A stretch of 64,000 nt of DNA from Actinophytocola sp036555685 (GCF_036555685.1 NZ_DATBKY010000160.1:6995-70994); one strand, 5' to 3'; positions 21,287-30,007 are shown, counted from the stretch's first letter. The notes: a model not told the origin generated them from the letters alone. Program-made: numbers and translations.

Positions 21287-21448
21287 ATGACATCGCCCGA
21301 ACCGCGTGGCCGCCAACCGCACCCAAGGGGAACGGGACGCAACCCAGCCACAGGTACGTGCCGAGCTGGACGGCGTCAACCCATGGTGAGGGCTAATTCC
21401 GGGGAGGCGGGCTCGGCGGCGGGCTGGGAGGTGGGCTCGGCGGCATGA
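21287..21448 (+). repeat. Junction element copy A (46-bp core) with coupled 53-codon frame
   Basis: The core at 21315-21360 is 41/46 identical without gaps to the copy at 46865-46910 and 37/46 to that at 41387-41432. A second conserved block, GGGGAGGCGGG, is at 21401-21411. An open frame runs 21287-21448 (starts MTSPEPRGRQPH, 53 residues) after GAAGGA, and its TGA overlaps the next gene's ATG (ATGA at 21445). The three copies are read in different frames, so the DNA or RNA appears conserved rather than the peptide. GTGGC at 21306-21310 could pair with GCCAC at 21347-21351. Confidence 0.7.
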
Positions 21449-22053
21449 TCATGGAGATCGACACCCCGCACGGCACGGCCCGTGCCGAGCTGCACTGCGC
21501 GCCCGAGGCGAGGGCCGGCCTGCTGCTCGGGCACGGCGCGGGCGGGGGTGTCGGCGCCCCCGATCTGGTCGCGGCCAGCCGGGGGGCGCGGGCCGCGGGC
21601 GTGGACGTCGCGCTGGTCGAGCAGCCCTACCGGGTGGCCGGCCGCCGCGCGCCGGCGCCGGCCCACCAGCTCGACACGGCCTGGCTCGCGGTCGCCGACC
21701 GGCTCGCCGGGGAGTGGTTCCACGACCTGCCGCTCGTGTTCGGCGGGCGGTCGTCAGGTGCGCGGGTGGCCTGCCGGACGTCGGCCGACGGGGAGGCCGT
21801 CGGCGTGCTCTGCCTCGCGTTCCCCGTCCACCCGCCGGGCAAGCCGGACAAGAGCCGGATGCCCGAGCTGGACGGCGTGACCGTGCCCACGCTGGTGGTC
21901 CAGGGGGAGTCCGACCCGTTCGGCATGCCGGGCCCGGCGCCGCACCGCGAGATCATGGTGCTACCCGGTGACCACTCGCTGCGGCGCGAAGCCACGACGC
22001 TGTCGCGGACCGTCGAGGAGTGGCTGGACCGGATCCTGCGCCCGCTCGACTGA
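21445..22053 (+). CDS. Alpha/beta hydrolase of the KANL3/TEX30-like type
   Basis: 202 residues. LLLGHGAGGGVGAPDLV near residue 27 is the oxyanion-loop strand, FGGRSSGARVA (~100) is the nucleophile elbow with Ser in GRSSG, and VVQGESDPFG plus LPGDHSL supply the Asp and His. The fold fits dienelactone-hydrolase-like enzymes; the substrate is unknown. The start is either ATG 21445, which overlaps the upstream small frame, or ATG 21451. It lies between the SRAP gene and sigR. Confidence 0.83.
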   Translation: MIMEIDTPHGTARAELHCAPEARAGLLLGHGAGGGVGAPDLVAASRGARAAGVDVALVEQPYRVAGRRAPAPAHQLDTAWLAVADRLAGEWFHDLPLVFGGRSSGARVACRTSADGEAVGVLCLAFPVHPPGKPDKSRMPELDGVTVPTLVVQGESDPFGMPGPAPHREIMVLPGDHSLRREATTLSRTVEEWLDRILRPLD

Positions 22054-22063
22054 GCAGGCCGGC

Positions 22064-22090
22064 GGGAATGCGGCGCCGACCGGGGGCGTT
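22064..22090 (+). promoter_or_regulatory. SigR-type promoter upstream of sigR
   Basis: GGGAAT at 22064-22069 and GTT at 22088-22090 are separated by exactly 18 bases, matching the GGGAAT-N18-GTT consensus of SigR/SigH of actinomycetes. It lies 94 bp upstream of the sigR start, so sigR very likely activates itself under thiol-oxidative stress. Confidence 0.85.
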
Positions 22091-22183
22091 CCGTCTCACG
22101 TGTTGACCTCAAGCCGCCGGGTACCCTCGTCCCTGTCCCGTGAACTTCCTGGCACGGGATGGTTCCAACTCGAAGGGAGCACG

Positions 22184-22810
22184 GTGCCGAGCACCGAGAC
22201 CCACGCCGACGCGTCGGTCGAGACCGAGGAGCAGCGGGCAGAGCGGTTCGAGCGGGACGCCATGCCGTTGCTGGACCAGCTGTACTCGGCCGCCCTGCGG
22301 ATGACCCGCAACCCCGCCGACGCCGAGGACCTCGTTCAGGAGACCTACCTGAAGGCCTACGCCGCGTTCGAGTCCTTCTCCAAGGGCACGAACCTCAAGG
22401 CCTGGCTGTACCGGATCCTGACCAACACCTACATCAACGGCTACCGCAAGCGGCAGCGCCAGCCGCAGCAGTCGCCGACCGAGGAGATCACCGACTGGCA
22501 GCTCGCCCAGGCGGAGAGCCATACCTCGTCCGGGCTGCGCTCGGCCGAGATCGAGGCCCTGGACCGGCTGCCGGACAGCGACGTCAAGGAAGCCCTGCAG
22601 CAGCTGCCGGAGGACTTCCGGCTCGCCGTGTACCTCGCCGACGTCGAGGGGTTCGCATACAAGGAGATCGCGGAGATAATGCACACGCCGATCGGCACGG
22701 TGATGTCCCGACTGCACCGTGGCCGCCGGCAGCTTCGTGACCTGCTGGCCGGGGTCGCGCGGGAACGCGGGTTCCTGCGTACGACCGAGCAAGAGGTGAC
22801 CGGATCGTGA
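22184..22810 (+). CDS. sigR: Thiol-oxidative-stress ECF sigma factor SigR/SigH
   Basis: 208 residues from GTG 22184, with GAAGGGA upstream. Region 2: DQLYSAALRMTRNPADAEDLVQETYLKAYAAF; region 4: QLPEDFRLAVYLADVEGFAYKEIAEIMHTPIGTVMSRLHRGRRQL. The segment TEEITDWQLAQAESHTSSGLRSAEIEAL is characteristic of SigR (S. coelicolor) and SigH (M. tuberculosis). It directs thioredoxin, mycothiol and proteostasis genes on disulfide stress. The rsrA start overlaps its stop (GTGA), so the pair is co-translated. Confidence 0.96.
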   Translation: MPSTETHADASVETEEQRAERFERDAMPLLDQLYSAALRMTRNPADAEDLVQETYLKAYAAFESFSKGTNLKAWLYRILTNTYINGYRKRQRQPQQSPTEEITDWQLAQAESHTSSGLRSAEIEALDRLPDSDVKEALQQLPEDFRLAVYLADVEGFAYKEIAEIMHTPIGTVMSRLHRGRRQLRDLLAGVARERGFLRTTEQEVTGS

Positions 22811-23106
22811 GCTGCGGCAAACCACATGAGACCGACTGCTCCGAAGTGCTGGCGGAGGTCTGGCTCTTCCTCGATCACGAGTGCGACGGCCAGCGCCGCG
22901 AGCTGCTGCAGAAGCACCTGGAAGAGTGCAGCCCGTGCCTCGAGCAGTTCGGCATCGAGGAGCATCTGAAGGTGCTGCTGGCCCGCAAGTGCGGCGGTGA
23001 GCACGCGCCGGAGGCGCTGAAGCAGCGGCTCCGCGAGAAGATCCGGAAGACGGTGGTGGTCGAGCAGACCATCGTGACCGTGCAGGATGGAACCGACGCG
23101 CCGTAA
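22807..23106 (+). CDS. rsrA: Redox-sensing zinc anti-sigma factor RsrA/RshA
   Basis: 99 residues from GTG 22807, overlapping the sigR stop by 4 bp. It carries the ZAS signature: His and Cys residues in HLEECSPC (HxxxCxxC) with an earlier C11 in TDCSEVL; extra cysteines (C3, C26, C62) are present. The reduced zinc form holds SigR; disulfide formation expels zinc and frees the sigma factor, and mycothiol-dependent reduction resets it. Length and order match the mycobacterial sigH-rshA pair. Confidence 0.95.
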   Translation: MSCGKPHETDCSEVLAEVWLFLDHECDGQRRELLQKHLEECSPCLEQFGIEEHLKVLLARKCGGEHAPEALKQRLREKIRKTVVVEQTIVTVQDGTDAP

Positions 23107-23144
23107 CCGCGGCGGGCGCCTGCACGGAAGGTAGGCCTACCGGC

Positions 23145-24647
23145 TTGTCCACGCTTTCCGACCTGCTCGCCGAGCACACGAAGCTCTCCGGTGGCGAGGT
23201 GGACCACCTGCAGATGGTGGTCGCCGAGTGGCAGCTGCTCTCGGACCTGTCCTTCGCCGACCTGCTCATGTGGGTGCCGATCGGCGAGCCGCCCACGCCC
23301 GGCTCGACCGACGTCGAGTACCTCTGCGTCGCGCAGGCCCGCGCCACGACCGCGCCGACCGCGCACCCCGAGGACGTCGTCGGCAGCACGACGACGGCCG
23401 CCGACCACCCGCAGCTGCGCCGCGCGATGACCGAGCAGCGGATCTGCCGCGAGGAGGATCCGCGCTGGCACCAGGGCGTACCGGTGCGCCGCGAGACGAT
23501 CCCCGTGACCTACGACGACCGCGTGATCGCGGTGCTCTCCCGGGAGACCGACATCGCGGTCCCGCGGGTGCCGAGCTCGCTGGAGATCGCCTACCTGGGC
23601 ATCGCGGCGGACCTGTGCCAGATGGTCGCGGACGGCAGCTTCCCCACCTCGGAGCCGGCCGCGGACGTGCACACGAGCCCGCGCGTCGGTGACGGCCTCG
23701 TGCGGCTCGACAACACCGGCACGGTCGTGTTCGCGTCGCCGAACGCGCAGTCGGCGTACCACCGCATGGGCCACCCCGCGGAGCTGGTCGGCGTGCGGCT
23801 GGCGCCGTTGACGCGCGGGCTGATCGCGGATCCGTTCGACGCCACGGAGATCGCGCAGCGGATTCTGGCCGCACTGGACGGTCAGCCGAGCATGCGCGCG
23901 GAGGCCGAGTCCCACCGCGGCGCGGCCGTGCTGTTCCGTGCGTTGCCGCTTCGTCCTGATGGCAAGGCGGCGGGCGCGCTGGTCCTGGTCCGCGACGTCA
24001 CCGAGGTCCGCCGGCGCGACCGCGCGCTGATGTCGAAGGACGCGACGATCCGCGAGATCCACCACCGGGTCAAGAACAACCTGCAGACCGTGGCGGCGTT
24101 GCTGCGCCTGCAATCCCGGCGTACGGCGAGCGAGGAGGCCCGCGCGGCGCTGGGCGAGTCGGTCCGCCGCGTGGCCGCGATCGCGATGGTCCACGAGGCA
24201 CTGTCGACTTCGGTCGACGAGCGGGTGGACCTGAACTCGCTGGTGGACAAGGTGATCCCGGTCGTCGGCGACGTGGCGGTGGCGGAGAACCACGTGCGGG
24301 TGCGGCGGACCGGTCAGTTCGGCGTGGTCGCGGCCGAGGTGGCGACCCCGCTGGTGATGGTGCTGACCGAGCTCGTGCAGAACGCGGTCGAGCACGCGTA
24401 CCCGCCCGGAGTCTCCGGCGACGTAACGGTTTCCGCCGAGCGCACGGCCCGGTGGCTCGACGTCGTCGTCACCGACGACGGGCGCGGGCTGCCGAAGGGT
24501 TTCTCGCTGGAACGGTCGAACGGCCTGGGGCTGCAGATCGTGCGGACCCTGGTGGAGTCGGAGCTGCGCGGGTCGCTTTCCATGAAGCGGCGCGATCGCG
24601 GAGGGACCGAGGCCGTGCTTCGGGTGCCGTTGTCGCACCGCCGCTGA
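23145..24647 (+). CDS. pdtaS: Cytosolic sensor histidine kinase PdtaS
   Basis: 500 residues from TTG 23145, with GGAAGGTAGG upstream. An N-terminal GAF-like domain (residues ~10-145) and a PAS domain (~170-290) precede a HisKA_2 dimerisation region with the phospho-acceptor H306 in EIHHRVKNNLQTVAALLRL and a HATPase domain (ELVQNAVEHAY, VTDDGRGLPKGF, GLGLQIVRTLV). There is no membrane segment. In mycobacteria PdtaS phosphorylates the RNA-binding antiterminator PdtaR and responds to copper/nitric oxide and c-di-GMP-related cues. The pdtaR gene is not in this window. Synteny with sigH-rshA-pdtaS-whiB1 is exact. Confidence 0.93.
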   Translation: MSTLSDLLAEHTKLSGGEVDHLQMVVAEWQLLSDLSFADLLMWVPIGEPPTPGSTDVEYLCVAQARATTAPTAHPEDVVGSTTTAADHPQLRRAMTEQRICREEDPRWHQGVPVRRETIPVTYDDRVIAVLSRETDIAVPRVPSSLEIAYLGIAADLCQMVADGSFPTSEPAADVHTSPRVGDGLVRLDNTGTVVFASPNAQSAYHRMGHPAELVGVRLAPLTRGLIADPFDATEIAQRILAALDGQPSMRAEAESHRGAAVLFRALPLRPDGKAAGALVLVRDVTEVRRRDRALMSKDATIREIHHRVKNNLQTVAALLRLQSRRTASEEARAALGESVRRVAAIAMVHEALSTSVDERVDLNSLVDKVIPVVGDVAVAENHVRVRRTGQFGVVAAEVATPLVMVLTELVQNAVEHAYPPGVSGDVTVSAERTARWLDVVVTDDGRGLPKGFSLERSNGLGLQIVRTLVESELRGSLSMKRRDRGGTEAVLRVPLSHRR

Positions 24648-24665
24648 CCTGCTCGCGGAAACACG

Positions 24666-24698
24666 AAGGCCCGGTCTCCCATCCGGGAACCGGGCCTT
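24666..24698. terminator. Hairpin terminator between pdtaS and whiB1
   Basis: AAGGCCCGGT pairs with ACCGGGCCTT, with a further CTCCC/CGGGA partial stem inside. It stands between convergent stops at 24647 and 24715. Confidence 0.85.
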
Positions 24699-24714
24699 GT
24701 GGCGTCTTCAGAGA

Positions 24715-24969
24715 TCAGGCGTTGCTGCGCGTCGCCGTGCGAGCGCTGCGCCGCTTGAGCGCACGTCGCTCGTCCTCGCTCATCCCGCCCCACACGCCTG
24801 CGTCCTGGCCGCTCTGCAGCGCCCAGGTCAGGCAGTTGGAAGCGACGGTGCAGCGGTGGCAAACGGCCTTCGCCTGGGCAACCTGCAATATGGCAGGACC
24901 GCTGGTCCCCACGGGGAAGAACAGCTCAGGGTCCTCGTCACGGCAGGCCGCGCGGTGGCGCCAGTCCAT
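24715..24969 (-). CDS. whiB1: WhiB1-type iron-sulfur transcription regulator
   Basis: 84 residues with the four cluster-binding cysteines C9, C37, C40 and C46 (AVCHRCTVASNC) and the turn GVWGGMSEDERRALKRR, the G[VI]WGG motif preceding a basic DNA-contact tail. WhiB1 binds the region-4 domain of the primary sigma factor and its [4Fe-4S] cluster reacts with nitric oxide; it is essential in M. tuberculosis. Its promoter must lie in 24970-25208, in which I see no other feature. Position between pdtaS and the lipid kinase matches Rv3219. Confidence 0.95.
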   Translation of the reverse strand: MDWRHRAACRDEDPELFFPVGTSGPAILQVAQAKAVCHRCTVASNCLTWALQSGQDAGVWGGMSEDERRALKRRSARTATRSNA

Positions 24970-25208
24970 TTCTACTTGCTCCTCGCTTGGGCGCGTTCCG
25001 ATGCGCCTCTGTCGTCAACCGGTCGTTGGGGTGCTTGTGAATGCTTTCACGAACCAGCCATATGTCAAGAGTCCTTCATCAGCCAGTGCGTGAACTCACC
25101 CGAAAGATCGACGTCAGAGCGTTGTCAATGCGTTGCGTAACAATCGGGTCACAGCTACGTCTCGTGGTTCACCACTGGGGATCGAGCTGGTTTCGACTAC
25201 CCGAGGGG

Positions 25209-26141
25209 CTACCCGACGACGACGAGGGCATGCCTGACCGACGAGATTTTCACGCAGGTCCGGTCGCCGATGAGGTCGCCGTCGCACTGCACGCGGACCG
25301 GGTCGGGGCTTGTGATCGTCAGCATCGGGACGTCGTCACGGCGGTAGAGCTTGCCGCCCTTCTGTTCACCCGTGCGGCTGATCGCCTGACGGAGGTGCCG
25401 GAGCACCGTGGGTAGACGCAGGCTGTGCAACGCGAAGATGCCGAGATCGGTGTCGAAACCGCAGCCGCGGTTGAGGTGGATCGCGCGCGTGCCGAGGTAG
25501 GTCCACGGGTCGGTGTTGGACACGAAGACCAGGCGCAGCCCCGAAACCGGCTCCTCGCCGGGAATCTGGACCGTCAACTGTGGCCTGCCGTGGGCCGGCT
25601 TGAGGTACTGCGTGACCGCGACCCGCGTGTACAGCGCCGGGCTTGCCTTCTTGCCGCGCTTGCGGTCGACCTCGGCGACGACGTCCGCGTCCCAGCCGAC
25701 GCCGGCGCTGAACGTGAACCAGCGCGCGGGTTCCGGGCCGTCCGAGTCGACCCGGCCGAGGTTGACCCGCCGCTGCCGGCCGTCCAGCAGCGCGTGCAGC
25801 AGCTGGTGCGTCGCGTCGACCGGGTCGCGCGGCAGGCCGAGCGCGCGGGCGAACACGTTGGCCGAGCCGCCCGGCACGATCCCGAGCATCGGCAGCGCGC
25901 CCCGCCGCCCGCTGGCCAGCAGCCCGTTGACCACCTCGTTCACCGTGCCGTCGCCGCCGTGCGCGACGACGAGGTCTGCCCCGTCGATCACCGCCTGCGT
26001 CGCCGCCGCCATCGCGTGCCCGCGGTAGTCGGTCTCCAGGACCTCGAGCTTGACCTCGCTGGCCAGCGCGTGGGCCAGCACGTCGCGGCCGGCCGCCGTG
26101 GTCGCCGTCGCCTTCGGGTTCACCACGAGGACTGCGCGCAT
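25209..26141 (-). CDS. Diacylglycerol/sphingoid-type lipid kinase family protein
   Basis: 310 residues. The ATP-binding signature VVAHGGDGTVNEVVNGLL lies near residues 57-74, with IVPGGSANVFARALGLP as the second conserved block, both typical of the DAGK catalytic domain. The end contains the QCDGDLIG-type metal/Asp motif. Such enzymes phosphorylate diacylglycerol or related lipids to recycle them into phospholipid synthesis. The substrate is not certain. The mycobacterial positional counterpart is Rv3218. There is no membrane segment. Confidence 0.88.
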   Translation of the reverse strand: MRAVLVVNPKATATTAAGRDVLAHALASEVKLEVLETDYRGHAMAAATQAVIDGADLVVAHGGDGTVNEVVNGLLASGRRGALPMLGIVPGGSANVFARALGLPRDPVDATHQLLHALLDGRQRRVNLGRVDSDGPEPARWFTFSAGVGWDADVVAEVDRKRGKKASPALYTRVAVTQYLKPAHGRPQLTVQIPGEEPVSGLRLVFVSNTDPWTYLGTRAIHLNRGCGFDTDLGIFALHSLRLPTVLRHLRQAISRTGEQKGGKLYRRDDVPMLTITSPDPVRVQCDGDLIGDRTCVKISSVRHALVVVG

Positions 26142-26209
26142 AACCGCAGCGTAGGCGAGTTCACCCCGGATGGCGGACTACGATCCATGCCGAACCCTGC
26201 CGACGAGCC

Positions 26210-26644
26210 GTGAAGGACCGCCGCGTGCGCATCGCCTCCGCCGCCCCGCCGACCATCCGCGGCGCCGCGATTCTCGTGGGCCTGCAGGGACTCGCGGGCG
26301 TCGCGTTCGCCGTGGCGCTGCTCGTGCGGGCGATCGGCGGCGCGTCCACGGCCGGCAACAACATCTACGGCGAGGCGGGCTACTTCGCGGTGCTCGGCGG
26401 CGCCGTGGTCGGCGTCGGGGTGGCGCTTTTCCTCGGCAAGCACTGGGCACGCAGCCCGGCAGTGGTCGTGGAACTGCTGCTGCTCGGTGTCGCTTGGTAT
26501 GCGGCTGGCCCATCCGGGCGCCCCGAGATCGGGGTACCGGTCGGCGTGCTGTGCGCGGTCGTGCTGTACCTGCTGTTCGCCTCGAAGTCCCGGGAATGGT
26601 CGATGGGTCTGGACGAGAAGGACGCCGATCAAACCGGACACTGA
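26210..26644 (+). CDS. Small integral membrane protein (Rv3217c-like)
   Basis: 144 residues with four predicted membrane segments: ~17-40 (AAILVGLQGLAGVAFAVALL), ~57-76 (YFAVLGGAVVGVGVALFL), ~82-98 (SPAVVVELLLLGVAWY) and ~105-123 (VGVLCAVVLYLLF). The hydrophilic tail ends SREWSMGLDEKDADQTGH. A GTG start is used; a second in-frame GTG five codons on (VRIASAAPP) is an alternative. It is divergent from the lipid-kinase gene, as in mycobacteria. The function is unknown. Confidence 0.75.
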   Translation: MKDRRVRIASAAPPTIRGAAILVGLQGLAGVAFAVALLVRAIGGASTAGNNIYGEAGYFAVLGGAVVGVGVALFLGKHWARSPAVVVELLLLGVAWYAAGPSGRPEIGVPVGVLCAVVLYLLFASKSREWSMGLDEKDADQTGH

Positions 26645-26763
26645 GCCGGAAACCGCATTCCCAACTAACGGCGGGTAGTGGATCAACCTCGAACGGGTGA
26701 CCCTGGTGGGGTTCCTTTTCCCTGCTCCCACGGTGAGCGGCCGTGGGTACGAGGTGGTTTCGA

Positions 26764-27504
26764 ATGCGTCTTGTTCGTGTCGGGGCGGCTCTGGTGGGCG
26801 CGGCGGCTGTCGTGCTGGGCATCACGATGGCGACTGGCGGTGCGTCCGCCGACCAGTCGGGTGGTGGCAAGATCGAGCCGAAAATCATCGACGGACGGCT
26901 CGCGGACAACGCTCCGTGGGCGGCTCGCCTGTTCGTGAACGGCCAGGAGAACTGCTCGGCGACGATCATCGCGCCGACATGGATCCTGACCGCGCAGCAC
27001 TGCGTGGCGAGCCAGGGCACCTACACCTTCCACATCGGCAGCCTGGACCAGACCCAGGGCGAGAGCGCGACCGGTGTGAACATCCAGACCCACCCGTCGG
27101 CCGACCTCGCGCTCGTCGAGCTCGACCACGCGGTGAACGCGACATACTCGCCGCTCGGCAACCCGGACGCGGTGTCTGTCGGCCAGACCGTGCAGGTCTA
27201 CGGCTGGGGCGCCACGTGCACCGACCGGCCCGAGATCGAATGCCAGTCGCAGATGCTGAAGGTCGCCGACGTCGGCGTGACCGACACGGCGTGCTCGGAC
27301 TACATCGGCGGCACCGCGGTGTGCGCGAACCGGATCGACGGCATCACCGCCGGCGGCGACTCCGGCGGCCCGATGTTCGCGACCGCGCCGGACGGCTCGT
27401 ACGTCCAGGTCGGCGTGGCCTCGACGAGCGACCGCCAGACCTTCACCGCGTACGGCAACGTCACGCAGTACCGCGACTGGATCGCCAGCGTCGCCGGCGT
27501 CTGA
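26764..27504 (+). CDS. Secreted trypsin-like (S1) serine protease
   Basis: 246 residues from ATG 26764; an in-frame GTG at 26743 is possible. The signal peptide ends near GGASADQS (residues ~1-29), followed by a short propeptide and IIDGRLADNAPWAARL, the usual activation neo-N-terminus. The triad is H79 (LTAQHCV), D114 (ADLALVEL) and S200 (GGDSGGP). D194 in ITAGGDSGG lies six residues before the serine, so trypsin-like specificity is plausible. Cys pairs around C62/C80 and C191-type positions indicate disulfides. It is monocistronic, with a hairpin after it. Confidence 0.9.
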   Translation: MRLVRVGAALVGAAAVVLGITMATGGASADQSGGGKIEPKIIDGRLADNAPWAARLFVNGQENCSATIIAPTWILTAQHCVASQGTYTFHIGSLDQTQGESATGVNIQTHPSADLALVELDHAVNATYSPLGNPDAVSVGQTVQVYGWGATCTDRPEIECQSQMLKVADVGVTDTACSDYIGGTAVCANRIDGITAGGDSGGPMFATAPDGSYVQVGVASTSDRQTFTAYGNVTQYRDWIASVAGV

Positions 27505-27522
27505 TCGCCTGTCGCAGAGCCC

Positions 27523-27556
27523 GAACGCCGCGTCCGGTATCCCGGGCGCGGCGTTC
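27523..27556 (+). terminator. Hairpin terminator after the S1 protease gene
   Basis: GAACGCCGCG pairs perfectly with CGCGGCGTTC; the 14-nt loop can itself close with CC/GG. It starts 19 bp after the stop. Confidence 0.75.
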
Positions 27557-27688
27557 GCCCTGCGGGGGCCGTTGCCGATCGCGGCGAATTCGAAATCACG
27601 GGCCGGAACGGCGAAGTCCCGCCAGTTCGGCAGGACTCCGCCGCCGGCAATTAACCTGTTTCAGTGATTTCCATCACCGACGGCTGCA

Positions 27689-28147
27689 TCAGCTGGTGTA
27701 GGGATTGAGCCGGAAATCCGTCTTGCAGATGTCGGTGGCGTTCGGACGCATAACGCACACCTCGACGCCGGCCTTCTTGATGTTCTTGCTGCCGTTGAAG
27801 CCGAGCCCGCTGACCGGTCCCCAGCCGGCGCCGTCGCAGGTGGGCTCGTCGTCGCGGTGCCAGGTGCCGTACCCGCTCGTGCCGTCCATGTAGATCGCGA
27901 TCGCTCTGCCGTGCACGTCGTAGTTGTCCCCGGGGCACGTGTCGTTGACCACGAAGTTGTTGTAGGTCAACGTCTGCCTGCCGGTGAAGTGCAGGTCGGC
28001 GTGCGCGCTGCCGCCGCTCTCGGTGCCCGCCACGCTCGTCGCCTTGGCGTAGACGTGCCCGTCGTCCGCCGACGCGACGGCGGTGCTCGCCAGCCCGGCC
28101 GCGGTGACGGCGGCGGCGACCACCAGGATCTCGCGGATTTTCCGCAT
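27689..28147 (-). CDS. Small secreted protein of unknown function
   Basis: 152 residues. The signal peptide spans residues 1-~27 (ILVVAAAVTAAGLASTAVASA), with likely cleavage before DDGHVYA. The mature part of ~125 residues has four cysteines (in DTCPGD, PTCDG, EVCVM and DICKTD), probably two disulfides, and a small beta-rich look. I recognise no family. It stands alone between the protease gene (convergent) and the GNAT gene. The 222 bp upstream (28148-28369) hold its promoter and are less GC-rich; nothing else is visible there. Confidence 0.75.
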   Translation of the reverse strand: MRKIREILVVAAAVTAAGLASTAVASADDGHVYAKATSVAGTESGGSAHADLHFTGRQTLTYNNFVVNDTCPGDNYDVHGRAIAIYMDGTSGYGTWHRDDEPTCDGAGWGPVSGLGFNGSKNIKKAGVEVCVMRPNATDICKTDFRLNPYTS

Positions 28148-28369
28148 GTATTTTCTCCCGTGTCAAGGTTTTTGTCTATGACGCGCGCTGCAGCGGCGAC
28201 CGGGACGGAAATGATCACACGGTGGTGGAACCAATTCCCGCCCAGGCCGACGGAGACTGTATATGCGCCGGCGCAGGGCGGTATCACCCGCACGGGTAGT
28301 AACGAATTCCGAGGATCCGACGACTGAGTCCGGGGAGGTCTACCGATTTGAATTATCGAAAGCGTCGCG

Positions 28370-28867
28370 CTAAAGGGATTCGCCGCGGGCCCCGCCGAGC
28401 CGGCTCAGCGCCTCGTCGGTGACGCGGTACACGGTCCACTCGTCCATGGCGACCGCGCCCAGGGCCTTGTAGAAGCCGATCGCCGGCTCGTTCCAGTCCA
28501 GGACCCACCACTCCAGCCGCGAGTAGCCGCGCGCCACGCACTCCTCCGCGAGCGCGGTCAGCAGCGCCTTGCCGAGCCCGCCGCCGCGGGCGGTCGGGCG
28601 CACGTACAGGTCCTCCAGGTAGATCCCGTGCACACCGCGCCACGTCGAGAAGTTCAGGAACCACAACGCACAGCCGACGACCTCACCGTCCACTTCGGCG
28701 ACGTGACCGAACAGCGCGGGCGAGGGGCCGAACAGCGCCTCGTGCAGCTGCGCGGCGGTCAGGTGGCACTCGGCGGGTGCGCGCTCGTACTCGGCCAGCT
28801 CGTACACCAACCCGACCACCGCGTCCACGTCGGACTCGCGGACGCGGCGTACCCGTGGATCCGGCAT
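28370..28867 (-). CDS. GNAT family N-acetyltransferase (diamine acetyltransferase-like)
   Basis: 165 residues covering the full GNAT fold: RRVRESDVDAVVGLVYELAEYER at the N-terminus, then YLEDLYVRPTARGGGLGKALL, the acetyl-CoA pyrophosphate loop (R/QxxGxG/A as RGGGLGK), and DWNEPAIGFYKALGA. The overall pattern, with EYE near the start and HGIYLEDLYV, resembles spermidine/spermine acetyltransferase-type proteins, so a polyamine or small amine is a plausible acceptor. It lies 31 bp downstream of the phosphatase gene on the same strand, so the two may be cotranscribed. Confidence 0.85.
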   Translation of the reverse strand: MPDPRVRRVRESDVDAVVGLVYELAEYERAPAECHLTAAQLHEALFGPSPALFGHVAEVDGEVVGCALWFLNFSTWRGVHGIYLEDLYVRPTARGGGLGKALLTALAEECVARGYSRLEWWVLDWNEPAIGFYKALGAVAMDEWTVYRVTDEALSRLGGARGESL

Positions 28868-28898
28868 GCAGACCTCCTCTGCGCCTTGGGTGCCGTCT

Positions 28899-29489
28899 TC
28901 AGTCCAGCGCCGGCGGCACGTTCAGCCGCTTGACCTGAGGGGTGCCGCGCTCGTCGCCGAGAACCGTGATGGCCGCCGCCTCGAGTCCGAAGTGGACGCC
29001 GGCGTGCGGGTCGAGGGCGAGCCAGGTCGCCACCAGGACGCGGCTGAAATGCCCGTGCCCCACCAGGATCACGTCGCCGTCGGAAAGCGCCGCGCGCACC
29101 CGCTCGATCACCCGGGCGGCCCGGGCGCCGACCTGCTCGGCCGTCTCGCCGCCGGGCGACGGGTGCGTCCAGATGGTCCAGCCCGGCACGGTCTCCCGGA
29201 TCTGCGGCGTGGACATGCCCTCGTAGTCGCCGTAGTCCCACTCCGCGAGGTCCTCGGTGACCAGCCCGACGGTCAGGCCGGCCAGCTCGGCCGTGCGCAG
29301 GGCGCGCGTGCGCGGGCTGCTCGCGACCAGCGCGGGCGGCTCGCCACCGCGCATCGCACCCAGCAGGCGCCCGGCGTCCCCGGCGCGGTGCTCGCCGGTC
29401 GGGGTCAGCGGCAGGTCGGTCGTGCTCGTGTGCCGGCCGTCGCGGGACCACTCGGTCTCGCCGTGCCGCAACAGGTACACCGCGGTCAT
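28899..29489 (-). CDS. Histidine phosphatase (phosphoglycerate-mutase-like)
   Basis: 196 residues. The phospho-accepting His is in LLRHGETEWS (RHG motif, residues 8-10), a second Arg is in SSPRTRALRTAEL, the acid/base Glu in LAEWDYGDYEG, and the second His in LVGHGHFSRVL. These are the four features of the branch-1 histidine phosphatase family. The lack of an insertion domain argues against true cofactor-dependent phosphoglycerate mutase; a small-molecule phosphatase is more likely. It is divergent from the DUF4442 gene, 41 bp away. Confidence 0.88.
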   Translation of the reverse strand: MTAVYLLRHGETEWSRDGRHTSTTDLPLTPTGEHRAGDAGRLLGAMRGGEPPALVASSPRTRALRTAELAGLTVGLVTEDLAEWDYGDYEGMSTPQIRETVPGWTIWTHPSPGGETAEQVGARAARVIERVRAALSDGDVILVGHGHFSRVLVATWLALDPHAGVHFGLEAAAITVLGDERGTPQVKRLNVPPALD

Positions 29490-29530
29490 CGGGCCTCCCG
29501 CCGGTTGTTACTGACTGGTAGCTTAGTGGG

Positions 29531-30007
29531 GTGACGAACACTCTGGCCATGTGGCGACGGCTGGCCGGCCGGCCGCTCGGCAAGCGGCTGTTCTCGGCGG
29601 CCGTGGTGGCCCGCGCACCGTACTTCGGCACGATCCTGCCGACCGTCGAGACGATGGTGCCCGGCCGGTGCGAGGTACGCGCGCCGAAATGGTGGGGCGT
29701 GCACAACCACATCGGGACGTTCCACGCGATCGCCGCGTGCAACCTCGCGGAGATCACGATGGGCATGCTCGCGGAGGCGACCGTGCCGTCGAGCCACCGC
29801 TGGATTCCCAAGGCGATGACGGTCGAGTACCTGGCCAAGGCGACGACGAGCCTGCGGGCCACGGCCGCCCTCGACGCGCTGCCCGAGTTCGGCGACGAGC
29901 CGGTCGAGGTGACCGTGCCGGTGTCCGTGCGCGACGCCGCCGACAAGGAGGTCGTGCACGCGGCCATCACTATCTGGGTGACTAGGAAGAACGCGGCGCG
30001 TACATGA
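29531..30007 (+). CDS. DUF4442 hotdog-fold protein
   Basis: 158 residues from GTG 29531. The central region (HNHIGTFHAIAACNLAEITMGMLAEATVP, then MTVEYLAKATTSLRATA) matches the acyl-thioesterase-like hotdog fold of DUF4442 proteins, with an Asn-His-x-Gly-Thr turn where thioesterases bind CoA. It might act on acyl-CoA; no catalytic proof exists in the sequence. The 3' end overlaps the convergent ynfA-like gene by 26 bp. Confidence 0.78.
   Translation: MTNTLAMWRRLAGRPLGKRLFSAAVVARAPYFGTILPTVETMVPGRCEVRAPKWWGVHNHIGTFHAIAACNLAEITMGMLAEATVPSSHRWIPKAMTVEYLAKATTSLRATAALDALPEFGDEPVEVTVPVSVRDAADKEVVHAAITIWVTRKNAART

Noticed and set aside
21287..21448. A conserved small protein encoded by the three junction elements
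   Set aside because: The best-conserved 46 bp is read in different frames relative to the small-ORF start in copy C, and copy B has a stop in the frame shared by A and C.
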